In this document: in pieces, positions 1 to 10,690 of the stretch | Layout of the letters: each line of letters begins with the position of its first letter | Numbering within the stretch: the stretch's first letter is position 1 | DNA from: Piper betle | Taxonomy: Eukaryota > Streptophyta > Magnoliopsida > Piperales > Piperaceae | Length of the DNA stretch: 64,000 nt | Direction of reading: 5' to 3' | Assembly: GCA_033002965.1 (NCBI GenBank) | Contig: JAURVB010003205.1 | Span: 17,979 to 81,978 of the forward strand | Notes under the pieces: generated by a model | Seen by the model: only the letters and a program-made list of their open reading frames with translations | Databases searched by the model: none | Told to the model about the DNA's origin: nothing | Made by a program: the position numbers and the translations under genes

Positions 1-2312
1 TAACGCATGCAACAGAAGTCTGGTATGATCCTGATCCTATGAACACAATAATTGAAGAAGATGTAGACTTCGTCACAGCCTATTATGAAATCCCTGACGA
101 CGAAGATATAGCCCCTGAGAAGTTCTCTCCCTGGCTGCTCCGCGTAGAGCTAAATCGTGAAATGATGGTGGATAAGAAGCTGAAAATGGAAGACATTGCA
201 GAAAAAATAAAGCAGGAGTTCCATGATGATCTGACATGCATGTTCAGTGATGACAACGCGGAAAAACTCATTCTTCGAATCCGCATAATGAATGAGGAAG
301 CCCCAAAGGGGAAGCTGCAAGATGAGTCGGCTGAAGATGATGTTTTTCTTAAGAAGATTGAAAGTAATATCCTAACAGAGATGCCCCTAAGCGGCATTCC
401 AGACATTAATAAAGTGTTTATTAAGTCTGGTAAAGTCAACAAGTTTGATGATTATGAGGGTTTCAGGTCTGAGGTGGAGTGGATGCTGGACACAGAAGGC
501 GTCAATTTGTTGGCTGTTTTGTGCCATGAAGATGTGGATGCAAAAAGAACAACCAGTAATCATTTGGTTGAAGTGATTGAAGTCCTGGGAATTGAAGCTG
601 TTCGCCGGGCTTTGTTAGATGAGTTGCGTGTGGTCATTTCTTTTGATGGATCTTATGTTAACTACAGACACCTGGCCATTCTTTGTGATACTATGACTTA
701 CAGGGGTCACTTAATGGCAATAACTCGTCATGGAATCAACAGAAATGACACAGGCCCTTTGATGAGATGCTCATTTGAGGAAACTGTTGATATTCTTGTT
801 GAAGCTGCTTTGTATGCTGAAGCAGATCATCTCAAAGGTGTGACAGAAAACATTATGTTGGGTCAACTTGCACCTATTGGCACAGGGGACTGTGCCTTAT
901 ACCTAAATGATCAAATGTTGCAGCAAGCAATTGAGCTTCAGCTACCGAGTTACATGGAAGGATTAGATTTTGGCACGACTCCTCGTTCACCAATCACAGG
1001 GACACCATATCATGAAGGAACGATGTCACCAATGTGGAGCCCAATGGGGCGATTTTCTCCCATCTCATCAGATACGCAATTTTCTCCATACGTAGGGAAT
1101 ATGGACTTTTCTCCTACTTCCTCCCCTGGGTTCAATTCCTTTTCACCAGGTTATAGTCCTTTGTCACCGGGGTATAGTCCAACTTCGCCTGGATGCAGCC
1201 CTGCATCCCCTACTTACAGCCCCACCTCTCCTGGTTATAGTCCTACTTCCCCTACATACAGTCCCAGCTCCCCTGGCTACAGCCCTACAAGTCCGGCGTA
1301 TACTCGAACCAGCCCTTCCTACTCCCCTACCTCTCCAAGTTACAGCCCCACTTCACCTAGCTACAGTCCAACCTCCCCAAGTTACAGTCCCACCTCTCCC
1401 AGTTACAGTCCCACCTCACCTAGTTATAGTCCAACTTCTCCCGTCTATAGTCCAACTTCTCCCGTCTACAGTCCAACTTCCCCTGCTTACAGTCCAACTT
1501 CCCCTTCCTACAACCCCACTTCTCCCTCCTATAGTCCAACCTCGCCTTCATACAGCCCAACTTCACCTTCTTACAGCCCAACATCACCTTCATACAGCCC
1601 AACGTCACCTTCTTACAGCCCAACTTCACCTGCTTACTGCCCAACTTCTCCTGGCTACAGCCCTACATCTCCCAGCTATAATACCTCCTCAGCAAAATAT
1701 AGTCCATCTACTCCTTACTCTCCAAGCAACCGAACTTCGCCAAGTTATAGGTATGTGAATGTTATAAAGGTTTCAATTCTGAGTGTATGATGCAAGCTAT
1801 GAACTGCATTTGTTCAAATAAACGAGTTCTTTACTGCTATGATACAGTCCAACATCACCATCATATTTTCCAACTTCTCCTTCGTATTCTCCTTCAAGTC
1901 CTAGCTACAGCCCCAGCAGGTAATTGCTTTGTCCTTAATCTTTGTGTCATGGTAGAATTTGGTGGTTATGTAGAATGTGAAGGCGGTTTTAATAGCCTTT
2001 ACGTGAGTCTCTTGTTTTATTTTGATGGCTGAACTTTTTTCTCCACTCATTCTATAAATGAACTATGTGGGTGGTAAATATTATGAACTTAAAACCGTCT
2101 CTTGTACCTGTTTTCCTACAAACTAAGGTAAAGATGGAATTTTTGTTGTTTTTGGCAGCCCATTCAACTCGAGCAGAGCTCCAGACTCCAGTCCCAGCTC
2201 TCCACAATACAGGTAGAGTTGCTCTCAACACTAGACAAATAGATTGTTTAATGTTTGTAAGTTCACATGAAAGTAAATTCTTTTTTCTTTTAGCCCTAGT
2301 GCTGGTAGCTAA
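1..2312 (+). CDS. RPB1: RNA polymerase II largest subunit, C-terminal part with CTD heptads (5' end outside window)
   Basis: Catalytic subunit of nuclear RNA polymerase II; its CTD recruits capping, splicing and termination factors. The frame is open from base 3, so the exon enters from the left. I read exons to 1750, 1848-1919, 2159-2212 and 2294-2312, all with GT-AG borders and matching phases. The first about 300 residues are the conserved RPB1 C-terminal region ([15 protein letters not shown], then [16 protein letters not shown]). From about base 960 come roughly 30 heptads of YSPTSPS type; a few are altered ([21 protein letters not shown]). The usual plant tail after SPSAG is out of frame here: reading stops at TAA 2310-2312, while YSPTAPGYSPSSTSHYT lies intact one frame over up to 2409. 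Identity is certain; the exact C-terminus is not. Confidence 0.95.
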
Positions 2313-2412
2313 CTACTCGCCCACAGCTCCTGGTTACTCTCCATCATCCACTAGCCACTACACTGCGCTGTTCAATGCCAAGGATGACAGAAAAAACTCG
2401 GTGAATTAAGAA

Positions 2413-3349
2413 CACAGTGGCATGTCATTAGCTTCATAAATTTGAGAGAATTGCTTTGTTTGGAACCGTAGTGCACTTGGTTAGAAAATGACAACTTCAA
2501 CTTCTATCGAAAAAAAACAATCTAATGACAAGCCTTATGACAGGGATTGATTAAATAATAGCTCGAGAAATAAATGGTATGAAATTGGCAATCTCATCCA
2601 CATATGGCTCTTAATTTTTGGTGAACGGTAAGTTTCGTAAACTAATACCTGATGACTGTTCGATGTACATCGTAACACATGCATTGTTTACTCAACGTAT
2701 TTAGTAGCGTCTCCTAATCCATCAAATGCATCACCTCCTGAGTATAAAAGCATAGTTCCATCAAATGAAGGGTTCCCATTAGAAATGGATATACTCGTTA
2801 ATAATATATGTATTCCGTTTAAATCGAAATACATATTACTGTATTTGATCTAAATCCAAATACCTGTACATTACTGTATTTTGATCCGAATATTAAAAAA
2901 ATCGCTTTACGTTATTAACTAGCAAACCAAATTGAGTGAAGGATATTATACCTCAAAGCAAGATAACTTGTATCTTAATTACATAAGTGTCACTTGAAAT
3001 AAATAAACAAATAAATAAATCTTGATCAATGTTTGGATGACGAGTTTTTTTATTAAAAAAGGAAGCCCTCCAAATTCATCAGATTTAGGCATTTCTTAAT
3101 TCAAATTAATTTATACTATTATCAAATGGATAATATGCCCAGGATATCCCAACCAAGCCCCTTCTCTCCATTACCATCTGACAATAATATTACCCAAAAT
3201 TTAATTCTTTAGTATCATAATTCGACTAAAAGTGAGCCCAAAATTTAGATAAGCCCACAAAAAAGTCCAACACAATAAGGCCCACAATTGGCCCCAAATT
3301 CACAAACGGCCCAAACTCTGTGCGACCTCCAACAGACGCACCGTCGTCT
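2413..3349. other. Intergenic AT-rich DNA, no gene seen
   Basis: The 3' flank of RPB1 and the upstream flank of the next gene. It is AT-rich with no conserved reading frame, RNA gene or repeat that I can define. Confidence 0.6.
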
Positions 3350-3845
3350 TCTCTAGGGTTGCTAATTGAGTGAGTCAGCTCGTGAGCATTTAAACGTTCG
3401 GCTCGACTTGACCCGATTCGAAACTCGACTCGATTCGAAACTCGACATTTAAATGCTCGACTCGAACTCGAATCTTACGAGCCCAGCTTGAGCAAGGTCG
3501 TATTTGACTCGACTTGACTCGGTTGTAACTCGAACTCGACTTGTAATTTGACTCGAACTCGACTCGATAAAATAATAAAATAATATAATTTTTATATTAT
3601 ATTTTATTTATTTATTTATATATATATATATAATAATAAAAAAGCATAGTAAGTATTCACCTTGATGACTTCAAGGTTATGGGTTCAAACTACATTGGCC
3701 TCATTTTTTTTACTCGAGTCGAGCTCAAAACACATAAAAGATATTCGAGTCGAATTTGAATGTCCAAAATTCGTTCGATCTCGAGTCTGAGTTTGAACGA
3801 ATTTCGAATTATTGGAGCCGAGCTCGAACACGGTAGCACCCCTAG
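3350..3845. mobile_element. hAT-like non-autonomous DNA element (about 495 bp)
   Basis: The ends are imperfect inverted repeats: left CTAGGGTTGCTA, right (reverse complement) CTAGGGGTGCTA, 11 of 12 identical. CTAGGGGTG-type ends are common in plant hAT elements. The body holds many degenerate ACTCGA/GACTCGA subterminal repeats around an AT-rich core, with no transposase frame. The 8-bp flanks (GTCTTCTC and GTTTCTCC) are only loosely alike, so the target-site duplication is not secure. It lies about 70 bp upstream of the ATG of the HD-domain gene, so it probably sits in that gene's promoter or 5' UTR. Confidence 0.6.
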
Positions 3846-3918
3846 TTTCTCCGGCGGTGGCGCGGTCGCCGTTTCACTGTCCAAGATCGAGAGAGAGATA
3901 GAGAGGAGGGGTGGGGAG

Positions 3919-6120
3919 ATGGAGGTGGTCAGGAGAGCGGAGGAGGTGGTGCGCAAGGCCATGCACGGCCGCGATGCGTCGCACGACGCCGCCCACGCCT
4001 TCCGAGTCCGGGACCTCGCCCTCTCCCTGGCCCGCGAGGAAGGTCTGTCCTCTACCGATTCCCTCCAGATTGTGAGTATCCATGTCTTCCCCCTTTGCTT
4101 GCTTTGATCGGTTGTAGTTTCGCAGCAATGAGTGCCTTTTTGAACTGGTGGTAAATTTAAGAATTTTCATATGGTAAATTGAAGTGTGTTATCCAGTGGT
4201 TTAGAGTTTCTGATTTTCAAAAGTTGAAATTTTTAGTGATGCTGATGAGGAAGTTGGGATTATGTTTGAGTTTGGATATGATTTGTGCTTGAGGAAGGCT
4301 AGTGAAAGCTTTTTTAGTAGTATAATGCGGTTGAGACTGTGGTTTGAAGAGGTTATGAATGGGTGGATGTGTTATAAATGTTTCTCTTTAAAGATTGAGC
4401 ATTCTCAGATTTCAAGTTGTTATATTTGCAAGCAGATGTAAAATGGTTCGAAAGGAGCTTATAACGTAGTAAATGAGTTTATACTCTCATAATTGGACAT
4501 GCTGATATAGACATTTTGTTAAAAAAACATTTTCAGATTTCATTTTTATTTTTAAAGTTTTTTTTTGTTCATGTTGGTAGGTTGAACTTGCAGCTCTTTT
4601 CCATGATATAGGTATATCCATCTCTGTACCTTTATATCTACCTCTATTTCATTTATATTCCGGGTTAAGTGGTCTGACCTGATATGCCATTAAATGTTTC
4701 GATTGTTTGCAGGTGATTATAAGTATGTAAGGTGGGTACCATGTGTACAAATTTTATTTGAATTACAATGCTGTGTTCTGGTAATGCTTATCCTAATAGG
4801 CTTTTTTATTCGTCCTTCTGTGATTGGTCCTTCTTGTTTGATATGTTTATTTCCGTATTTCTTTATTACACAGAAAGTTTGACCCATTTTATTAAATTCA
4901 TTGGCGGAAGTATGTTTCAATGTAAAGGTTGCAGAAATGGTTTTTGGTTAATTTCCTGACAGATACTGGTTCAACGAGTAGCAAGCTGGCATATTAATGC
5001 CCATTTTGCTCATATGTATTCATTGGTTGGGTGGCGTATAGGGCACCTTACAGCATTCTGTGCTGAAAAATTCCTAACAAGTCTAGTATTAATTCTATTT
5101 CACAACAGTAAAATCCATAGTGTTCTCTTGTGGTTAAAGAAATCTGCATTGAAGGAAATCACTGAGGAAAAGTTGTGGCATCCTGGGAGTTCAATGTAGA
5201 TTGGGCCAAATGTGGGAAGAGATCTTTTGTCACTTTGCTGCTGATTGTTGACAACCATGGATATGCATTGAGGATTCTTGTATGGATAAATTGCAGCGAG
5301 GAATCTGAGGAAGCAATGATTGTTGAAAGATTTCTGACGGAAGAGGAACTAGAAGAATGCACTAGAGATGAGATATTGAAGATCATAAAGGGAATGGGTA
5401 ACCAGCCTTTTCGTTAATACCATCTTCTTCTATAGGCTCCTTTGCAATCTTCTAATAACTAGCATAGAAGTATACTGTCATTGCCATGTAATGGATATCA
5501 CCCTCTTAGTCTCTTTAGTGGCTATATTGTTTACTTTGTTCAGGATTCAAAGATGAAATAGCACAAACTACACTAATTAAGCAATCTCCTGAGTTTGGGG
5601 TTGTACAAGACGCTGATCGTCTGGATGCAATTGGTGCCATAGGTAAGGAGAATTTCAGAATGATAATTCAACTAATGAGAAACAATAGGAGGATTTATAT
5701 TTAGGAATGGCTTTAGTAATATCTGCTGTCTAAGTCCCAAATACAAGGTTTAATGATGTATAGTTATCCATATTTCTAATGTCAGGTATAGCCAGGTGTT
5801 TCACTTTTGGTGGAAGCAGAAACCAAATTTTACATGATCCTGCGGTGCAGCCTATAGTCGTCCTCTCAAAGAAAGATTACATAAACAAAGATGCCCAGCA
5901 TACTAGTATTAATCATTTTCACGAAAAACTTTTGAAGTTGAAGGACTTGATGAAAACAGAGGTTTGTTAATTTAATTTTCTAGACGTGATTTGCATGTTT
6001 ATACTGTACTGATCCTTGGCTGTTTCAATGAAGGCGGGTAAGAGAAGGGCTGAGAAAAGGCACAAGTTTATGGAACAATTTTTAACTGAATTTCATGAGG
6101 AATGGGATGGCAGAGCGTGA
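3919..6120 (+). CDS. HD-domain metal-dependent phosphohydrolase, YedJ-like, seven exons
   Basis: Predicted soluble hydrolase of phosphate esters, probably nucleotide-type; the substrate is unknown for plant members. Exons: 3919-4071, 4581-4611, 4713-4731, 5297-5397, 5544-5642, 5786-5961, 6034-6120. All borders are GT-AG and phases join without a stop, giving 221 aa. Metal-ligand motifs are visible: His22 and His26 in SHDAAHAFRV, the HD pair His59-Asp60 in LFHDIGD, and Asp124 in VVQDADRLDAIGA. The C-terminus RRAEKRHKFMEQF is helical and basic. The start is the first ATG after the upstream repeat element and gives the expected N-terminus (MEVVRRAEEVVRKAM). Two exons are only 31 and 19 nt long. 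It appears intact and converges on the P450 gene downstream. Confidence 0.88.
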
Positions 6121-6661
6121 GCTGAATTCTGAAAAATGCAAATCTCTAAATGGTCTTTCAACATCTGTGATCATACCAAACTACATTTGGATGCCGGAAA
6201 TGAGAATGCATCTGTGTTAAATAATATATCTCATGTAGCACTTGCAGCAAATGGTACTATCTCAATGCTTTCTTATTATGTGGATTGTTACCCAAATAAT
6301 GATTTTTTCTATAGGCATAACGAGGTGGCTAACTTGCAGGAAAATTTTCCACAATATAGAGGATGATCGATAAGAGAAACTTAATACGCATTGCCACGTA
6401 AATACTATCTAGGATTTGTTCACAATGTTATTTCTTTTTTCATGGTATCTGATTGAATTTTATTTACATTGATTATATAATTATTGATTTGTAATCAATA
6501 TCTGCTAGCCAAGCTTTAAAGACCACACATAACCACTTCTATTGCCCCTTTCACAATTTTTTAAACACCAATGCTCCCTAATCAGGAATAACAATCATCT
6601 CGATTTGTTGACCAGCTCCAAGGCAAGCCAGCCAAGCTTCAAGAACCAAGCATCTTATAAC
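6121..6661. other. Convergent intergenic region
   Basis: 3' flanks of the HD-domain gene and the P450 gene on opposite strands. A short frame around 6136-6366 has no recognisable protein. Nothing else seen. Confidence 0.5.
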
Positions 6662-8740
6662 TCATGATCTCGGATTCATCTCTCTTGTGTAGCCTATAAC
6701 ATTCAACCCATGTTTCATATACATGGTCAGTGCAAGCTTGGGAATCACTGGGTGATTCTCCTCCACCTTCACCTCGTACCGATAAATGATTGATGCCGCG
6801 ACAAACTTCATCTGATAGTAAGCGAAGTCTTTCCCCAAACAGAGCCTTGGTCCACCATTGAATGCAGTGAATTTGTAGGCAGAGTCACTCATGAATCTCC
6901 CATCTCTCAGCCACCTCTCCGGCGTAAACTCTCTGCAATCCTTTCCCCATATGCTCTCCATTCTTCCCATTGTGTGTATGGAGTAAATGATCTTTGTTCC
7001 TTTCTTCAATTTTGTTCCATCTGGAAACACCTCGTTTTCCACCACCTATTTGAAACAATGAGATTAAATCATAGTATAAACTTGGTCACTATTGTTTTGA
7101 CATGGGTTATGTTATAATTTGTGTGACCGTGCAGAAAACAATGAGTGATGACAAGAATTATAAAATGAATGCATGACAGATTATTTTCTTGAATTGACAT
7201 ATTAATTGTTCGGTGATATTTGACAAGAGTTATGTTATAATTTGTGTAACTGTGCAGAAAGCAATGAGCGATGACAAGAACAATAGAAATGAATCATGAC
7301 AGATTATTTTCTTGAATCGACATGTTAATTGTTGGGTGATATTTGTTTCATTATTAGTCTATATGATGAGCAAGCTAGTTAAGATCAAATTCATGCAGGT
7401 GAGTATGTTTTTCTTACCTCCTTGTGGTCAGCAGGCACAGAAGGATAGAGCCGGAGGGCCTCAGACAAGGCTGCTTGCAAGTAGTCCATCTTCTTGATCT
7501 CCTCTGGTTTGAACACCATTGATGAATTGTTTCCTACCTCTTCTGAGCGTTCCCTCTCCTTCACAACCCGGCATATTTCAACCAGCACCTTCTTCTGCAC
7601 AGATGGGTTTCTATCCAGCAACCAGAAGAACCAAGCCAATGCCACAGAAGAAGTGTCCCTCCCAGCTAGTATGAAGTTCACACATATATCCCTCAGAAAC
7701 TTATCAGAGAAAGGCATCCATCATCATCTTTCGTCCTCATAAGCACTGTGAGGAGATCATTTCTTCTAGCACTTCCTAATTTTCCACACTCCATGACCAG
7801 CTCCTTCTTCCTAGTCCTAATCACCTCCTCAGCAAACTCATCCACTTCTTTATAGATTTCCTCAGTTTTCTCTCCATTCCAACATCCAACAACCTCATGG
7901 CCTTCCATATGGCAGTCGGAATAACAAATCGAAGTGTCGCAGCTTCGGTCGCATCCTCGAATGCCGAGCAAACGGTATCTCAGGCAAGCCGGTCCTCAGG
8001 CAGTCAGGGTCTACCCCAAAGGCCATCATGCACACATTGTCAAATGTGAGCCTTAATAGAACGTTTTGTAGGTCAAGTGGCACATTGCTAGTAGCATGTT
8101 GCTCCAGCACAAGTAATAGGCGGGAGTGGACCAACTCCACTAGGGATGTGGCTGTTAAGGTCCGAAATTCGGCCGAATGGAACTCAATGCTCGCTCTCTT
8201 TCGCTGTCGCTGCCATGCCTCGTTGTCGGTGTTGAAGATGCCATCCCCAAGGAGGTCATATAGGGCCATCCGGAAGTACTCCCCTTTGGGGAAATTAGAA
8301 AATTTGGTCTTCAGCAAGTGCTCCAAATTGCGCGGGTCTGAGGTCAACACACATTTGAGATTGGTGAACCATGGCCCGTGGAAGGCAAACGTTCCGCCCT
8401 GCCGGTTAAGCACCTCGGTGATCCAATCATGGGTGTTGCTGCGGAGCCCGAGCACCATCGACGGCAGCATTCCAACCACTGGCCACATGGGCAGCCCGTT
8501 ATGCCTTTTCTGCCTAAGTGAGTAAATGCTCACAAAGATAACCAATGCCAGCACAATCTCCAGCTTGTGCAATTCCGGCAGCATTTGACTGATCATCCCT
8601 GGAATCGGCGATTCCGGCAACGCAGTGTTGTTACCAAAGGTCATGAACATGGTTTGAGAGGTGCTATGAATATGGTTTGATGTGGAGGAGGTAAGTAGGA
8701 AGGTGGTGACAAGGTATTGGTATTGTTGTAGGGGGATCAT
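6662..8740 (-). CDS. CYP86B: Cytochrome P450 of the CYP86B type (fatty-acid omega-hydroxylase), two exons, with three 1-bp frameshifts
   Basis: ER-bound heme monooxygenase. CYP86B enzymes omega-hydroxylate long and very-long-chain fatty acids for suberin and cutin. Exon 1 runs from the start (ATG at 8740 or an internal one) down to 7418; the intron is 7046-7417; exon 2 is 7045-6662. Visible parts, in order: an N-terminal membrane segment (LEIVLALVIFVSIYSL), the proline region LPMWPVVGMLPS, the K-helix EALRLYPSVP, the I-helix AGRDTSSVALAW, and the heme loop FNGGPRLCLGKDF. The protein jumps frame near 7964 (CGGGCA read as CGGCA), near 7850 (a run of four A read as three) and near 7713 (TGCCCT read as TGCCT). 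Everything else is conserved, which favours consensus error over decay. If the shifts are real, the gene is dead. Confidence 0.85.
7098..7344. repeat. Two-copy tandem repeat (123-bp unit) inside the P450 intron
   Basis: The segments 7098-7220 and 7221-7344 align along their length. Both contain TTATGTTATAATTTGTGT near the start and ACAGATTATTTTCTTGAAT near the end, with scattered substitutions. It is a local duplication within the intron. Confidence 0.8.
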
Positions 8741-10160
8741 GTATGTTATAGTGGCGGTGTTGAAGTTGCTTGGCGTGGTTGGCTAAACGAATTTGTTTTG
8801 AAAAGGGAGAGTGGCGACAATATGATCAAATGAAAGGCAAGAGTTGTAGGCATGGTGTTGATGGCCATGTACACCTAGGAGTTGGCTGTTTGTATTGATA
8901 GTTTACCTAATTGTGACCAATTTGCTAACCAAGTTTTGCCTAGCTAGTTTGGTGTTTCGTTATATTCACCATTTGGGCTCCTTCTATGGTCTCTTGGGAT
9001 CATTGTATGGGAACCCTTTTAAGGATTAAGGTAGAATATTGTGTTTAGAACTTCATTTTGCAATATGAAGGATGAAGTGCGTGCATGGCTCATTTATATG
9101 TTGCATGGTGTTGGGAAAGTGTGAAACGTTACTTGGTACTGAAGACTGTAACAACCGAGGGTCTGATTCGTTTCCAGGACAACAAATTGGTTATAGTTGC
9201 CCAATGTTATGTTCTTTCTTATAATGATACAAGCCACTTGACCATATCCAATACAATTCTTACAAGAATACACTGTATATAGCACAGTGTTTGTTTAGAT
9301 TTATGATCATGCAGATTATATAGGTGAGGGATTGATATGAATTCATACAGAAAATTGCTTACAAGTCACATAGAAATGACGCATAAAATGACTATGTTAT
9401 TCATTAGGATTTATATATAATATCTCATCTCATCTCATCATAATATGTACGTCTGGGCCGTTGTTAGCAGATTAGCTTAATTAACAGAAAATACATTAAT
9501 TTAAGTAACCCGTGGGGGAAGCTTGACCAAGTAACAGTTTGCCAACCTCACCAAGAAAATATGAAACGTTTCAAACAAAAAAAGCATGAAGAGTTGTTTC
9601 AAAGTTAGTAAATGTTAATTCAACCGGCTTAATTTGTCCAAAGTAAATGAGCAGATTTTTTGGTAACTTATTTATGCCTGTTGTATATCCTAATATATAG
9701 TACATGAATCATGATGTTGTATATGTATATTATATGTTTTGAGAAAAATTTCTTCTGTCCAAACTTGAACAGAGAAGGCTTCAACCTAATTTTTAAAGAG
9801 ACAAATAATTTCAGATATTTGTGTAGGTTCAGTTTTGGTAAGAATTTTTGTTCGATTAGGGTTTTTTTCTTGGAAAAAAATTGTGCTTCGATTGGTTGGT
9901 TCGGTCAGTTTGGAGCTGAGCCGAGGAATTGTTCACCCGACCGATTGATCACCCCTAGTAGTAGATATGCATGTTATTATGTAATCTACTTGACTCCAAA
10001 TGTGGAATAAATTATTTTTCTTGTTGCGAACAAGTTTGAATTGTTAAGGTTTCTCGGGAAATATATTTGATTTGCCCAATAATCCATTATACTTGCCTTC
10101 CCTTTTTATATTATTACTTTTCTAAGTAAGCATTCAATGTGGAAACTCTAATTGTGTGTA
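8741..10160. other. Intergenic DNA upstream of the P450 gene, no gene seen
   Basis: Includes the P450 promoter side. AT-rich. At about 9890-9960 a GGTTCGGTCAGTTTGG stretch ends in GATCACCCCTAG, resembling one end of a hAT-type element, but I cannot find the partner end. No protein-coding signal. Confidence 0.45.
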
Positions 10161-10525
10161 GGTATTTGATGTGGACGGTTATTTCTCATCTCGGGTCTTA
10201 CAATCTACTTAACTTTATTATCCACATTCAGCTATATTCATAATAACAACTAAAGTTCAAATATAATTTAACGTGCCTAAGTCATTTATTTAAATTAAAA
10301 AGAAAACCCAATCAAATCGAAAATCTAAAATTTTATGTTTGATTCCAACAAGGTATTTGATGTGGGCCATCATTTCCCATCTCTTGTCTTACGATCTACC
10401 TAACTTTAGAATCCGCATTCGGCTATATTCATAATGACGACCAAAGTCTTAATGTAATTTGACGTGCCTAAGTCATGTATTTAAATTTTAAAAAAAAATC
10501 CTACTCGATAGAAAATCTAAATTTT
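10161..10525. repeat. Tandem direct repeat, two diverged copies of about 190 bp
   Basis: Copy 1 starts at 10161 and copy 2 at 10352. Both begin GGTATTTGATGTGG and share TCTTAC, CGGCTATATTCATAAT-like and ACGTGCCTAAGTCAT blocks in the same order. Divergence is substantial, so the duplication is old. It lies just upstream of the SETD9-like gene. Confidence 0.75.
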
Positions 10526-10690
10526 CAAGCCCATTATTAATTGATTGGGCCTACATTCACAAGCCGGTGAAGTGGCCCATTATTGCTACACCTCCATGCC
10601 CATGGCCATTGTCATGGCGGCGGCCAAGGGTTTTGGGTGGTTGTGAATCCGCCGATCTCGGTGTTCAGAGAGAGACGATCTGCGGCTCCA

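Noticed and set aside
1420..1644. Antisense frame with repeated [13 protein letters not shown] units
   Set aside because: It is the mirror of the RPB1 CTD heptads; the repetition comes from the sense codons.
8028..8525. 165-codon plus-strand frame
   Set aside because: Shadow of the P450 gene on the opposite strand; no family features.
9711..10010. Possible ORF and possible hAT-type element ending at CACCCCTAG
   Set aside because: The peptide is low quality and only one end of an element is visible, so no element was called.
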